A stretch of DNA of 64,000 nucleotides. It comes from an uncultured Eubacterium sp. Its GTDB lineage: Bacteria > Bacillota > Clostridia > Lachnospirales > Lachnospiraceae. The notes under the pieces were generated by a model. It saw only the letters and a program-made list of their open reading frames with translations, made no database searches and had not been told where the DNA came from. This document shows, in pieces, positions 1-10,552 of the stretch. Position 1 is the stretch's first letter, and each line of letters opens with the position of its first letter. The translations under genes were made by a program, and so were the position numbers. Location: positions 7,707 to 71,706 of the forward strand of contig URKY01000008.1 in NCBI GenBank assembly GCA_900548465.1, given 5' to 3'.

Positions 1-3000
1 AAGATTGTTGATGAGGACAGACTTCTTATCAAATCCAAGATTTTCGTATTTAAACGTAGCGTTTCTAAATCCGTATAAGAAGAAGTCTACCAAATCAGGC
101 ATAACTGCTTCAGCACCTTCAGATTCAAGCAATTCAACCAGATTGTTATTGGCAGTAGGAGAGAACTTAACTAGAATTTCTCCAACAATACCAACTCTAG
201 GTTTCTTAATATCTTTAACAGGAATAGCATCAAATTCTTCAACGATTTTTCTCATATTTCGTTTGAAACGTCTTATTCCAAACTTCTTATCAGAAAGTTC
301 TTTGCAAAGTTTATATTCCCATTTCTTGTGAAGAGCGTTTGTTTCGCCTTCATTTACTTCATAAGGTCTTGTTCTGTAGACGACTCTCATAAACAGGTCA
401 CCATACATAGCAGCTTCAACAGCCTTGACAGCAAGCTTTGGTGTGATTTTAAAACCACTGTTAGATTCAAGTCCCTGAAGACTAAGAGATAATACAGGAA
501 TATGACTAAGACCTGCCTTTTCAAGGGCACGTCTGATAAAACCAATGTAGTTAGTAGCACGGCAACCACCGCCGGTTTGGCTGATAACAACAGCAGTTTT
601 ATTTAAATCATATTTCCCTGATAACAGAGATTCCATAATTTGTCCTACAACAATAAGAGATGGGTAACACGCATCGTTATTAACGTATTTAAGCCCCACA
701 TCTATGCAGGATTTATTACTTTCCATAACCTCAAAATTATATCCGCATGAATTAAGAGCAGCCTGTAACATTGTAAAATGTATAGGACTCATCTGAGGAG
801 TAAGGATAGTATATTTATCATCATACATCTGCTTTGTAAATTCAACTTTATTAATTGATGAAGGCTGAATATAACGCTCAAAATGATTTTCAGAACGGAC
901 TCTTATGGCTGCAAGTAATGAACGGATTCGAATTCTTGCAGCACCTAAGTTATTTACCTCGTCAATTTTAAGTACTGTATAAATTTTTCCTGATTTAGTT
1001 AAAATATCGCTTACACAGTCTGTTGTTACAGCATCAAGACCGCAACCGAAAGAGTTTAACTGAACCAGATCAAGGTCATCTCTTGTTTTAACGAAGTTAG
1101 CAGCTTTATACAATCTTGAATGGTACATCCACTGATCCGATACAATAAGAGGACGCTCAACATCTGCCAAATGTGAAACAGAGTCTTCCGTTAAAACAGC
1201 AAGACCATATGAATTAATCATTTCCGGAATACCATGGTTGATTTCAGGGTCAACATGGTACGGTCGTCCTGCAAGAACAATACCACGTTTTCCGTTTTCT
1301 TCCATGTATTTTAGGGTTTCTTCGCCCTTCTTTGCCATATCATTTCTGGATGCCAGTAATTCATCCCAGGCTTTATGGGCTGCAGACTTGATCTCTTCAG
1401 ATGTAATACAGAATTCCCTTGTAAATTCTTCAACAAGTCGTGTAGTAATAGTATCTTCATTAGTGAATGCCATAAAAGGATTCATAAATTTAATAGAAGG
1501 ATCGTCTAATTCCTCTACGTTATTTTTTATATTTTCAGCGTAAGATGTAACAATAGGACAATTGTAGTGATTGTTAGCATCAGGAGTTTCATTTCTTTCA
1601 TATGGAATACATGGATAGAAAATAAATTTAACTCCATTCTGAAGTAGCCATGCAATATGTCCGTGGGAAATCTTAGCCGGATAACATTCGGATTCACTAG
1701 GAATGGACTCAATACCCATTTCATAAATCTTGTGTGTGGACTCAGGTGAAAGAGTTACGCTAAATCCTAATTCTTTAAAGAATGTTGCCCAAAATGGGAA
1801 ATTCTCATACATGTTAAGAACTCTTGGAATACCAACAATTCCACGGGGAGCTTCATCGGCCTTTAGAGGTTCGTAATCAAACATACGATGCAATTTATAT
1901 TCAAATAAGTTAGGAATATTTTCTTTATTCTTCTGTCCACCAATACCTTTTTCACATCTGTTTCCACTGATGAATCTACGTCCGTCAGAGAATTTGTTAA
2001 TAGTAAGGAGACATGAGTTTGTACAGCCTTTACATCTTGTCATGGAAGTTTCATAAGAGAAAGATTCCAATTGCTCAAGACTAAGCATTGTGGTAGGTTG
2101 TCCTTTATATCTGTCCCTTGCGATAAGAGCAGCACCAAAAGCCCCCATAATGCCGGCAATATCAGGTCTGATTGCCTTACAGTCAGCAACCTTTTCAAAA
2201 CTTCTAAGAACTGCGTCGTTGTAGAATGTACCACCCTGAACAACGACTTTTTTTCCAAGGTCCTTAGCGTCAGTTATTTTTATTACTTTAAACAGGGCGT
2301 TCTTAATAACAGAATATGCAAGACCGGCAGAAATATCTGCAACGCTTGCTCCTTCTTTCTGCGCCTGTTTTACATTTGAATTCATAAATACGGTACATCT
2401 TGTACCTAAATCAGTAGGATTAGAAGCAAATAAAGCCTCCTTGGCAAAATCCTGAACAGTGAAATTAAGTGATTTTGCAAATGTTTCAATAAAAGAACCG
2501 CATCCTGAAGAGCAGGCTTCATTTAGCTGTACGCTGTCAACAGAATTGTTCTTAATTTTGATACATTTCATATCCTGACCGCCAATGTCAAGAATACAGT
2601 CGACCTGTGGCTCAAAGAAAGCTGCAGCATTATAGTGGGCAACAGTTTCAACTTCTCCTTCATCAAGTAATAAAGCTTCCTTAATTAGAGCTTCGCCGTA
2701 ACCTGTAGAACATGAACGGACAATATGTGCATCAGACGGAAGTTTGGAATAAATATCCTTAACAGCATCAATAATTGTTTTTAAAGGATTACCGTTATTG
2801 CTGCTATAGAATGAATATAATAATTTTCCGTCTTCAGCAACAAGGGCAGCTTTTGTAGTAGTAGAGCCTGAATCAATTCCAAGATAACAGTTACCTGAAT
2901 ATGTTTTTAAATCACCCTTTTCAACCTGCGCCTTATTGTGTCTCTCAGTAAATTTGTCATATTCTTCCTGGTTGTGGAATAAAGGATCAAGACGCTTAAT

Positions 3001-3849
3001 TTCCATAGACATCTGAACACCTTTAGACAACTGCTCGTATAAATCAACTATATTAATACGAACACTAGGCTTGTGATTTAAAGCGGCACCTGTAGCGGCA
3101 AACAAATGTGAATGCTCAGGTGCAACAATATGTTCATCATCTAACTTAAGTGTTCTGATAAATGCTTTTTTTAATTCCGGAAGGAAATGAAGTGGTCCAC
3201 CAAGAAATGCTACAGTTCCACGAATTGGTTTACCACAGGCAAGTCCTGAAATTGTCTGGTTAACAACAGCTTGAAATATGGAAGCTGCAAGATCTTCTTT
3301 AGTTGCACCTTCGTTAATAAGAGGCTGAATATCAGTTTTTGCAAAAACACCACATCGTGCAGCAATTGGATATATAGCCTTATAATCTTTTGCATATTCA
3401 TTAAGACCTGAGGCATCTGTCTGTAAAAGAGAAGCCATCTGGTCAATAAAAGAGCCTGTACCTCCGGCACATATACCGTTCATTCGCTGTTCGATACCGT
3501 TCGTAAAATATATTATTTTGGCATCTTCTCCACCGAGTTCGATTGCAACATCAGTCTGAGGGGCATAGTCCTCAAGAGCGGTAGACACTGCAACAACTTC
3601 CTGAACAAATGGAATTTTTAAATGATTTGAAAGTGCAAGACCGCCTGAACCTGTTATCATAGGAGCAAGGTCAATGCTTCCAAGTTTGTCATAGGCTTTT
3701 TTTAATAAAGCCACAAGAGTTTCCTGAATATTAGCAAAATGTCTTTCATAGTCTGAAAAAATGATATTATTTTTATCATCTAAAATTGCTATCTTAACAG
3801 TGGTAGAACCAATGTCGATACCAAGACTATAATACTTGTTCTCATTCAT
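1..3849 (-). CDS. 2-hydroxyacyl-CoA dehydratase activase, giant fused form (3' end off the window)
   Basis: About 1283 residues are visible and the frame is still open at the left edge; fused members of this family are roughly 1400 residues. The start follows a GGAGGAAAT ribosome site. There are two ASKHA-type ATPase halves: [11 protein letters not shown] near residue 9 and [11 protein letters not shown] near residue 322. The second half carries CSSGCGSF near residue 443, which suits the Cys ligands of a bridging [4Fe-4S] cluster. A Cys motif (CKGCTNSC, about 604) leads into a long DUF2229-like C-terminal part. Relatives use ATP to inject an electron into 2-hydroxyacyl-CoA dehydratases. No dehydratase subunits are visible in the window, so the partner and substrate are unknown. 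The gene is divergent from the 4112 gene and no strong promoter was found for it. Confidence 0.88.
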   Translation of the reverse strand, partial: MNENKYYSLGIDIGSTTVKIAILDDKNNIIFSDYERHFANIQETLVALLKKAYDKLGSIDLAPMITGSGGLALSNHLKIPFVQEVVAVSTALEDYAPQTDVAIELGGEDAKIIYFTNGIEQRMNGICAGGTGSFIDQMASLLQTDASGLNEYAKDYKAIYPIAARCGVFAKTDIQPLINEGATKEDLAASIFQAVVNQTISGLACGKPIRGTVAFLGGPLHFLPELKKAFIRTLKLDDEHIVAPEHSHLFAATGAALNHKPSVRINIVDLYEQLSKGVQMSMEIKRLDPLFHNQEEYDKFTERHNKAQVEKGDLKTYSGNCYLGIDSGSTTTKAALVAEDGKLLYSFYSSNNGNPLKTIIDAVKDIYSKLPSDAHIVRSCSTGYGEALIKEALLLDEGEVETVAHYNAAAFFEPQVDCILDIGGQDMKCIKIKNNSVDSVQLNEACSSGCGSFIETFAKSLNFTVQDFAKEALFASNPTDLGTRCTVFMNSNVKQAQKEGASVADISAGLAYSVIKNALFKVIKITDAKDLGKKVVVQGGTFYNDAVLRSFEKVADCKAIRPDIAGIMGAFGAALIARDRYKGQPTTMLSLEQLESFSYETSMTRCKGCTNSCLLTINKFSDGRRFISGNRCEKGIGGQKNKENIPNLFEYKLHRMFDYEPLKADEAPRGIVGIPRVLNMYENFPFWATFFKELGFSVTLSPESTHKIYEMGIESIPSESECYPAKISHGHIAWLLQNGVKFIFYPCIPYERNETPDANNHYNCPIVTSYAENIKNNVEELDDPSIKFMNPFMAFTNEDTITTRLVEEFTREFCITSEEIKSAAHKAWDELLASRNDMAKKGEETLKYMEENGKRGIVLAGRPYHVDPEINHGIPEMINSYGLAVLTEDSVSHLADVERPLIVSDQWMYHSRLYKAANFVKTRDDLDLVQLNSFGCGLDAVTTDCVSDILTKSGKIYTVLKIDEVNNLGAARIRIRSLLAAIRVRSENHFERYIQPSSINKVEFTKQMYDDKYTILTPQMSPIHFTMLQAALNSCGYNFEVMESNKSCIDVGLKYVNNDACYPSLIVVGQIMESLLSGKYDLNKTAVVISQTGGGCRATNYIGFIRRALEKAGLSHIPVLSLSLQGLESNSGFKITPKLAVKAVEAAMYGDLFMRVVYRTRPYEVNEGETNALHKKWEYKLCKELSDKKFGIRRFKRNMRKIVEEFDAIPVKDIKKPRVGIVGEILVKFSPTANNNLVELLESEGAEAVMPDLVDFFLYGFRNATFKYENLGFDKKSVLINNL

Positions 3850-4021
3850 GTGATTTCCTCCAAATGTTTCAAATAATGAAACATAAAATACTTAATAATA
3901 GATATTATAAAAATATATATTCCTAAAATAAAACCGTTTTTGACATGGAAATACTAAAAACGACTTTTAATTATATTATAAATAAAGAAAAAACTCAATA
4001 AAAAAATAGTGCCAAAGTAGT

Positions 4022-4050
4022 TTGACAAACAGTAGTGTAGAATTTATACT
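4022..4050 (+). promoter_or_regulatory. Predicted vegetative promoter of the 4112 gene
   Basis: TTGACA at 4022-4027 and TATACT at 4045-4050 are separated by 17 bp, about 60 bp before the chosen start. This is close to the housekeeping sigma consensus. The rest of the 3850-4069 gap is AT-rich and holds no other recognisable element. Confidence 0.7.
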
Positions 4051-4111
4051 GTAAATTGGTCATTTTTATATGGAGATAGTCTGCCTTTTTGGCTATAAGG
4101 AGAATAAATTA

Positions 4112-5038
4112 ATGTCAGATTTTGAAAGAAAATATAGCAAATATGCAATACCGAATTTATCATTATATTTGATAATTGCTTATGTAGTAGGATATGTAAT
4201 TGAACTTGTAAGTCCTGAAATGTATTCTTTTCTTGAATTTAATCCATATTGGGTTTTTCATGGACAGATTTGGAGAATTGTAACATGGATACTGGTTCCA
4301 CCTGAAGAATTGGGAATTTTCACAATAATAATGCTCTTATTGTATTATCAGTTAGGAAGAGGACTTGAACATGCGTGGGGAACATATAGATTTAACGTAT
4401 ATATTTTCTCAGGGTTTATATTTACCGTTGCTGGTTCACTCATTCTATACGCAGTGCTATTGGTTTTACATCATTTTAATGTGTTGCCTACTGATATGTA
4501 TTCCCAGATGTTAGCCTATGGAATGACGGGAGTCGGTGAATTCTTTGGAACTTATATTGGACTGTGTGTTAGTACCTATTATATTAACATGTCCATATTC
4601 CTTGCATATGCGGCAACTTATCCGGAAGAGCAGTTACTGCTGTATTTCATTATTCCAATAAAAATCAAATGGTTTGGATATATATATGGAGCATATCTGA
4701 TATTTGATATAATACAGGCGTTTAAAACAGGAAGTCTTATTGCAGGAATAATTATTACGGTTTTAATTTTTGTATCACTTTTAAATTTCTTTATTTATCT
4801 GATATTTTCAAAACACAGAGGAAAATATAATCCTAAACAGGTAAAGAGAAGACACGAGTATAAGAAGAATATTAGGCAGGCAAGACCTAATACTTATGAA
4901 AACGGAGCAAGACATAAATGTGTTGTATGTGGCAGAACGGAACTGACGAATCCTGAACTGACATTTAGATATTGTTCAAAATGTTCGGGTAATAAAGAAT
5001 ATTGTCAGGATCATTTGTTTACACATGAACATTATTAA
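4112..5038 (+). CDS. Rhomboid-like polytopic membrane protein with C-terminal zinc ribbon
   Basis: The protein has 308 residues. ATG 4112 is chosen because AAGGAG lies 9 nt upstream; the frame is open from ATG 4070, which lacks such a site. About six hydrophobic segments lie between residues 15 and 235. GQIWRIVTWIL in the first part resembles the loop and second helix of rhomboid and derlin folds. The rhomboid serine motif GxSG is not visible (GMTG stands nearby) and no catalytic His is evident, so it is probably not an active protease. The basic cytoplasmic tail ends in a four-cysteine ribbon (CVVCG ... CSKC) followed by a Cys/His-rich end. Zinc binding is inferred; the function is unknown. 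malQ follows 30 bp downstream. Confidence 0.7.
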   Translation: MSDFERKYSKYAIPNLSLYLIIAYVVGYVIELVSPEMYSFLEFNPYWVFHGQIWRIVTWILVPPEELGIFTIIMLLLYYQLGRGLEHAWGTYRFNVYIFSGFIFTVAGSLILYAVLLVLHHFNVLPTDMYSQMLAYGMTGVGEFFGTYIGLCVSTYYINMSIFLAYAATYPEEQLLLYFIIPIKIKWFGYIYGAYLIFDIIQAFKTGSLIAGIIITVLIFVSLLNFFIYLIFSKHRGKYNPKQVKRRHEYKKNIRQARPNTYENGARHKCVVCGRTELTNPELTFRYCSKCSGNKEYCQDHLFTHEHY

Positions 5039-5068
5039 TACAATAAATAATTTTTAAGGGAGATATAT

Positions 5069-6565
5069 ATGACTCAGGAGAGTTTTGACAGAAGTGCAGG
5101 AGTTTTGATGCCTGTAAGCAGTTTACCTGCACCATATGGTATTGGAACATTTGGAAAAAGTGCATATGAATTAGTTGACAAACTTGTTGAAGCAAGACAA
5201 AAATACTGGCAGGTTTTGCCTATAGGTCCAACCAGCTTTGGAGACAGCCCATACGCTTCATTTTCAGCATTTGCAGGAAATCCTTATTTTATAGATTTAG
5301 ATACTCTTATAGAAGAAGGATTGCTTGAAAGAGACTATGTCAACAGTTTTATGTGGAATATAGAAGATAAATACGTTGACTATGGATTGATATACAATTC
5401 AAGATTTAAGGTGTTAAGAACCGCATTTGAAAATAGCAATCATTTTGAGACAGAAGAATATAAAAAGTTTTTGAAAGAAAACGAGTTTTGGTTGGAAGAT
5501 TACTGCATATACAGTGCATGCAAAAATAAATTTTCAGGAACAGCCTGGTTTGACTGGGATGAAGATATAAAATTCAGAAAAAAAGAAGCTCTTAATGATA
5601 TAAAAGAAGAATTAGCGAATGAAATAGATTTTTACAAGTTTATCCAGTTCAAATTCTATGAACAGTGGAACAAACTTAAATCTTACGCCAATGATAAGAA
5701 CATAGAAATTATTGGTGACATTCCAATATACGTCGCATACGATTCTGTTGATGTATGGCAGAATACGGATATGTTCCAGTTGGATGAAGAACTTAATCCA
5801 AAGAGCGTTGCAGGGGTTCCGCCTGATGCTTTTTCGGAAACAGGTCAGCGTTGGGGAAATCCAATATATAACTGGAAAAAAATTGAAGAAGATGATTTTT
5901 CATGGTGGCGCAAAAGAATGGAGCATTCTGCAAAACTTTACGATGTAATCAGAATTGATCATTTTATTGGTATGGTTAAGTATTATTCCATTCCGGCAAA
6001 AGATGAAGATGCAAGAAATGGAAAGTGGCAGAAGGGTCCTGGAATGAAACTGATAAAAGCCATTAATGAGTCCATTGGTGACAAAAAAATTGTGGCAGAA
6101 GATTTGGGAGTTAAAATGCCTGAGGTTGCAGAAGTACTTGAAAAATCAGGATATCCCGGAATGAAAGTATTGGAATTCGCCTTTGACGGTGATAGAAAAA
6201 ATGGGCATCTCCCATATAATTGGGATAAAAATATAGTAGCATATGGCGGTACCCACGATAATGATACTCTTGTTGGATATTTCACAGGACTTGAGTGGTG
6301 GGAACTTGGATACATAAGAGAGTATATGGAGTGCAGAAACGGCACAATAGAAGATCTTGTAGACAAGATTTTTATGACTGCATATGCAAGTGTGGCCAAC
6401 GTTGTTATATTCCAGATGCAGGATGTACTAAAAGTTGGAAACATTGGAAGAATGAATCTTCCTTCATCCATGGGAACTAACTGGAGATGGAGAATGCTTC
6501 CGGGAGAATTTAGTGCTGAAAAGATTGAAAGACTTAGATACCTCTGTGATATTTATGGCAGATAA
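5069..6565 (+). CDS. malQ: 4-alpha-glucanotransferase (amylomaltase, GH77)
   Basis: The protein has 498 residues, the usual length for the family. It transfers alpha-1,4-glucan segments between maltodextrins in the cytoplasm, in glycogen or maltodextrin turnover. Family motifs are present: GDIPIYVAYDS, the nucleophile region RIDHF (Asp about 297), acid/base VAEDLG (Glu about 344) and GTHDND (third Asp about 397). The N-terminus, RSAGVLMPVSSLP, is typical. The start is preceded by GGGAGA. It lies 30 bp after the rhomboid-like gene and 41 bp before the decarboxylase, probably in one transcript. No other glycogen genes are in the window. Confidence 0.95.
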   Translation: MTQESFDRSAGVLMPVSSLPAPYGIGTFGKSAYELVDKLVEARQKYWQVLPIGPTSFGDSPYASFSAFAGNPYFIDLDTLIEEGLLERDYVNSFMWNIEDKYVDYGLIYNSRFKVLRTAFENSNHFETEEYKKFLKENEFWLEDYCIYSACKNKFSGTAWFDWDEDIKFRKKEALNDIKEELANEIDFYKFIQFKFYEQWNKLKSYANDKNIEIIGDIPIYVAYDSVDVWQNTDMFQLDEELNPKSVAGVPPDAFSETGQRWGNPIYNWKKIEEDDFSWWRKRMEHSAKLYDVIRIDHFIGMVKYYSIPAKDEDARNGKWQKGPGMKLIKAINESIGDKKIVAEDLGVKMPEVAEVLEKSGYPGMKVLEFAFDGDRKNGHLPYNWDKNIVAYGGTHDNDTLVGYFTGLEWWELGYIREYMECRNGTIEDLVDKIFMTAYASVANVVIFQMQDVLKVGNIGRMNLPSSMGTNWRWRMLPGEFSAEKIERLRYLCDIYGR

Positions 6566-6606
6566 AAAAAGAAAACAAAAAAAGAAACAATTAGGAGGAC
6601 TGGAAA

Positions 6607-7863
6607 ATGAATAAGAAACCGTTTGTAACAAAGGAGCAGGTAGAGGAGATTACTAAGAAATATCCTACGCCTTTTCATATTTATGATGAAAAAGGATTTA
6701 TGGACAATGCGAAAAAAGTATATGAAGCATTTTCATGGAACAAGGGATTTAAAGAGTACTTTGCAGTAAAGGCAACACCAAATCCATTTATTATTAAGAA
6801 ACTTGCAGAAGTAGGCTGCGGTGTTGACTGCTCATCATATACAGAATTGATGATTGCAGACAAACTTGGTTTGAGAAACGAAGATATCATGTTTTCATCA
6901 AACGAAACTCCGGAAGGAGAGTTTAAGTATTGTAATGATCTTGGCGGAATTATAAATCTTGATGATATTACAATGATTGATTTTATGGAAAAGGAATGTG
7001 GAATTCCTGAAACTGTAAGTTGCAGATATAATCCGGGCGGAGTGTTTGAAGTTTGTAACGGCATTATGGACAATCCGGGAGATTCAAAATACGGAATGAC
7101 TAAGGAACAGATAACAGAGGCTTTCAAAATCCTTAAGAGTAAAGGTGTTAAAAACTTCGGTATACATTCATTCCTTGCAAGCAACACTGTAACAAACGAG
7201 TATTATCCAATGCTTGCAAAAACTATTTTTGAACTTGCCGTTGAACTTGAAAAAGAAACAGGTGCAGACATTAAATTCATAAATCTTTCAGGTGGTGTGG
7301 GAATACCTTATACACCGAATCAGGAACCTAATGACATTATGGTTATTGGTGAAGGTGTAAGAAAAGTATACGAAGAAATTCTTACCCCTGCCGGCATGGG
7401 AGATGTAGCAATTTACACTGAAATGGGTCGTTTTATGATGGGACCATATGGCGCATTGGTAACAAAGGCAATTCATGAAAAACACATTTACAAAGAATAT
7501 ATTGGTGTTGATGCATGTGCAGCTAACTTAATGCGTCCTGCAATGTATGGTTCATACCATCATATAACTGTTTTAGGAAAAGAGGATGCTCCGGCTACAG
7601 AGACATATGATATTGTTGGTTCATTGTGTGAAAATAATGATAAGTTCGCAGTAGACAGAAAACTTCCAAAGATTGATATGGGAGATTATATATATATTCA
7701 TGATACAGGAGCACATGGCTTCTCAATGGGATACAATTACAACGGAAGACTTCGTTCAGCTGAACTATTACTTAAGGAAGATGGAACAGTTGAAATGATT
7801 AGAAGAGCAGAAACTCCAAAGGATTACTTTGCTACATTTGATTTCTGCGACATTATGAAATAG
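6607..7863 (+). CDS. lysA: Diaminopimelate decarboxylase family protein (PLP, fold type III)
   Basis: The protein has 418 residues and a start behind AGGAGG. EYFAVKATPNP carries the likely PLP lysine (Lys about 55). The family pattern continues with the substrate loop region around HSFLASN, the glycine-rich phosphate-binding LSGGVG, and a C-terminal YNGRLRSAELL. LysA converts meso-diaminopimelate to lysine. The family also contains carboxynorspermidine and other decarboxylases that cannot be separated by eye, so the exact substrate is not certain. It sits between malQ and an unrecognised gene, so context does not help. Confidence 0.8.
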   Translation: MNKKPFVTKEQVEEITKKYPTPFHIYDEKGFMDNAKKVYEAFSWNKGFKEYFAVKATPNPFIIKKLAEVGCGVDCSSYTELMIADKLGLRNEDIMFSSNETPEGEFKYCNDLGGIINLDDITMIDFMEKECGIPETVSCRYNPGGVFEVCNGIMDNPGDSKYGMTKEQITEAFKILKSKGVKNFGIHSFLASNTVTNEYYPMLAKTIFELAVELEKETGADIKFINLSGGVGIPYTPNQEPNDIMVIGEGVRKVYEEILTPAGMGDVAIYTEMGRFMMGPYGALVTKAIHEKHIYKEYIGVDACAANLMRPAMYGSYHHITVLGKEDAPATETYDIVGSLCENNDKFAVDRKLPKIDMGDYIYIHDTGAHGFSMGYNYNGRLRSAELLLKEDGTVEMIRRAETPKDYFATFDFCDIMK

Positions 7864-7890
7864 AAATTAAAAAGGTTATAGGAGACGCAA

Positions 7891-9273
7891 ATGAAAAAAA
7901 TAGTTGGTGATTTACTGAAAAATCGTAACGTTGAACATAGTTTAAAGGAATATTATGGCAATTATATGGAAATAAATAATAAATATGCAGCTATTCGTTT
8001 GGCTATGAATTACTATACGTACTTTGTTATGTTATCAGATGAGAGTGGAATGGTTATGCCGGGATATGATCATATAGTAAATGGCATTAATGAAGTAATA
8101 GAAAAGTTACCGTCTAATTCATTTGATGAATCAGATATAACTAAATTAGAAAAAATCAGGGAAGAAATTATTCAAAAGGTTAAGGATATTACATGTTATG
8201 TAGACAGATATAATATTTACGAGCATGCCCTTAACCGTGTTGAATATCGCTTTAAGGAAGAGGATTATCCGGAAGATTATAGCGATGAAAGCTATACAAG
8301 AAAAATAATGCAGTTTATTTTTGAAGATGAAGACAGTGCAACAATCAATTCAAAAATAAAAATGATTATTGGACAACTTCCGGTTCGACTTACAAAAAGT
8401 AAATTTTTTGAGTTGCTTTCCAATGGACTCAGTATTTACAATCAGGGAACTAAAGAAGGGCTATATGATTTTCTTTATATGATAAGAACAGCTGCCATGC
8501 TTGATAAGACAGAAACAATGGCTGAAAATTATCCTCATGTGTGGGAAAACTTCTCAAAACTTAAAGAAGTGTCATTTAAAAATATGGATGAGGCTGAATA
8601 TAAAGATGTAAGTGAAAGTATGGCAAGTGTTACAACATTTATAAACAATGAAATGGACTGCTGTATGTCACTGCAGGAAATAATAAATGATTTGCTGCTG
8701 GTGCTTTACACATCAGAAAACAGGGTGAATGAAAAAGTTTCCGATACATGTTATGAAATAATAAAAGACACAAATCTTCTGTTTTTAGACAAGTTTAGTC
8801 CTAAATCATTGGAAGAGATAGAAGATATGTTTATTATGCTTGAAGGCGAACAGGAAAAGCTATATCCTTTACTTTCATATTATGACATAACTGAACAGAT
8901 AAAAGGGCAGTATTCAGAGAAAATAGCAGAACTGGGACTTGAAGATAAATATGATATAGTCTATAAAATTCCTAAGTTAAATACAGAAAGCATATTCGTA
9001 GAACTGGATGAAGAAACAACAGATGGATTTGTTGACGAAAAGATTTTACAGGATGAAAAAGAAAAGTTAATTTCTGAATATACTGAAATTTTCAAGGAAA
9101 ATGAAAGAATAGTAAACAGAGCCATAATGTCTATGACATTGGCAGAACTTCCTGTATTTTTTAATAATATTAGTGAAGTTCAGGATTACATTTACAATTC
9201 GCTTGAAATATGCAATGATAAAGCAGAAAAATTAGCCTGTATCGAGATAATAAACGGAATAATGGAAGATTAA
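7891..9273 (+). CDS. Unrecognised cytoplasmic protein, 460 aa
   Basis: No family was recognised. The protein has no signal peptide or membrane segment and is acidic and mostly helical in appearance, with many Glu and Lys residues. The start has GGAGA 7 nt upstream. The gene is followed after 3 nt by the 111-aa gene at 9277 and then, 2 nt later, by the DUF2953 gene, so the three are almost certainly co-transcribed and perhaps translationally coupled. Proximity to the DUF2953 and GerW/YtfJ pair suggests a sporulation or cell-envelope role, but this is only a guess from position. Confidence 0.8.
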   Translation: MKKIVGDLLKNRNVEHSLKEYYGNYMEINNKYAAIRLAMNYYTYFVMLSDESGMVMPGYDHIVNGINEVIEKLPSNSFDESDITKLEKIREEIIQKVKDITCYVDRYNIYEHALNRVEYRFKEEDYPEDYSDESYTRKIMQFIFEDEDSATINSKIKMIIGQLPVRLTKSKFFELLSNGLSIYNQGTKEGLYDFLYMIRTAAMLDKTETMAENYPHVWENFSKLKEVSFKNMDEAEYKDVSESMASVTTFINNEMDCCMSLQEIINDLLLVLYTSENRVNEKVSDTCYEIIKDTNLLFLDKFSPKSLEEIEDMFIMLEGEQEKLYPLLSYYDITEQIKGQYSEKIAELGLEDKYDIVYKIPKLNTESIFVELDEETTDGFVDEKILQDEKEKLISEYTEIFKENERIVNRAIMSMTLAELPVFFNNISEVQDYIYNSLEICNDKAEKLACIEIINGIMED

Positions 9274-9276
9274 TAT

Positions 9277-9612
9277 ATGAGATGGTATGAGGATTTGTAT
9301 GTTGGGTATAATCTTCTCGAAAATAAGAGAAAGATTATGAGAAAAATTGAAAAAGGAAAGCCAATGTTCAATAAATACGTGATTACTCTGCCTGAAAATA
9401 ATTATGACACTTTAGAAATATATCCTTCCAACGTGCTGATACAGAAGTGGTACAGAAATTCCGACAAAATAATAGTGGGAATTGCAGAGGGAAAAGAAGA
9501 AGCCCTCGATATGATGCAGTTAATAATAATGGATTGCCTTGAAGAAACCGGAGAGGTAAAAGTAAAAAAATTCATTTTAAATAAAATGAATATTGAATCA
9601 GGGGAAGAATAG
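9277..9612 (+). CDS. Unrecognised small protein, 111 aa
   Basis: The gene starts 3 nt after the 7891 gene and ends 2 nt before the DUF2953 gene. The N-terminus RWYEDLYVGY is followed by a basic stretch and a compact alpha/beta-looking part with YVITLPENNYDTLEIYPS and GIAEGKEEALDM. There are no membrane segments or cysteine motifs. There is no clear ribosome site at ATG 9277 (the upstream gene ends there), which fits coupling. I do not recognise the family; no function is assigned. Confidence 0.75.
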   Translation: MRWYEDLYVGYNLLENKRKIMRKIEKGKPMFNKYVITLPENNYDTLEIYPSNVLIQKWYRNSDKIIVGIAEGKEEALDMMQLIIMDCLEETGEVKVKKFILNKMNIESGEE

Positions 9613-9614
9613 TT

Positions 9615-10538
9615 ATGGTACATATTCTTTTATTAATATTAAAAATAATAGGAATTACGTTGTTAGTTGTTCTTGGTATATTACTGCTAATTCTTCTTTT
9701 TCCTGTAACGTATAAGATTTCCGGACAATTAGACGAAAAAGATTATTCATTAAAAATAAAAGCGGGGTGGCTTTTTAGCCTTTTACATTTTTCATTGAAT
9801 GTAGAAAAAAAACAGGACATGAAAATGAAATTTAGAATTTTGGGAATCCCCGTTAATATATTTAATAGGGAAAAGAAACAAAAGAAAAAAACTAAAAAGC
9901 ATAAAAAAGAAGAAAAGGAAGGCGTGGCATCGGAAAAGGCAGCCGATGAACTGCCAAAACAAAATATAACAGAAAATAAAAGGATAACTGATGATGAAGA
10001 ACAGGAGAATGCCAATATTAGGAAGGAAGAAATTTCTCCGAAGGAAGAAAAAAGGGAATCCTCAGATAATGGTTTTCTTAATAAAATAAAAAAGTTATTT
10101 CTACGTATAAAAAATACAATAAAAAGGATAATTGCTAATATAAAGAAGACAGCTAATGATATACAGGGAATGATTGACAAAGTTAAACATTTCAAAAAAG
10201 TTATAACTTCATCTGTTACAAAGAAAGCCTATAGATATGCAAAAAATATATTGAAGAAATTATTTAAGCATATTATGCCGGGAAAAATAAAGGCAGACAT
10301 AAACTTTGGCTTTGAAGAACCTGATTTGACAGGAAAAACTTTAGGGTATATAGCTGTGACAGCGTCAGCATTCAATGTGAATATGAAAAGAATTAACATA
10401 GTTCCCGACTTTGAAAAAAGTGTCCTAAAGGGCAGAATATGCATGAAGGGGCACATAGTGGTCGGGATAGTATTGATATATTTGATGAAACTGTATTTTA
10501 ACAAAGAAATTCATTATTTAGTAAAGAAATATTTATAA
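9615..10538 (+). CDS. DUF2953 (YtfI-like) membrane-anchored protein
   Basis: The protein has 307 residues. One N-terminal membrane helix (about residues 3-30) is followed by a beta-rich part, a highly charged Lys/Glu linker (about 85-155) and a C-terminal segment ending in a short hydrophobic stretch. This matches the layout of DUF2953 proteins. In Bacillus subtilis ytfI (DUF2953) lies next to ytfJ, and the same pair is seen here with the GerW/YtfJ gene 14 bp downstream. Its biochemical role is unknown; a forespore role is inferred from the neighbour. Confidence 0.75.
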   Translation: MVHILLLILKIIGITLLVVLGILLLILLFPVTYKISGQLDEKDYSLKIKAGWLFSLLHFSLNVEKKQDMKMKFRILGIPVNIFNREKKQKKKTKKHKKEEKEGVASEKAADELPKQNITENKRITDDEEQENANIRKEEISPKEEKRESSDNGFLNKIKKLFLRIKNTIKRIIANIKKTANDIQGMIDKVKHFKKVITSSVTKKAYRYAKNILKKLFKHIMPGKIKADINFGFEEPDLTGKTLGYIAVTASAFNVNMKRINIVPDFEKSVLKGRICMKGHIVVGIVLIYLMKLYFNKEIHYLVKKYL

Positions 10539-10552
10539 AGGAGGCAATTAAT

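Noticed and set aside
2071-2379. Plus-strand 102-codon frame
   Set aside because: It lies opposite the dehydratase activase, which is continuous through this region.
5983-6471. Minus-strand 162-codon frame
   Set aside because: It lies fully inside malQ, whose motifs are certain, and has no start signals.
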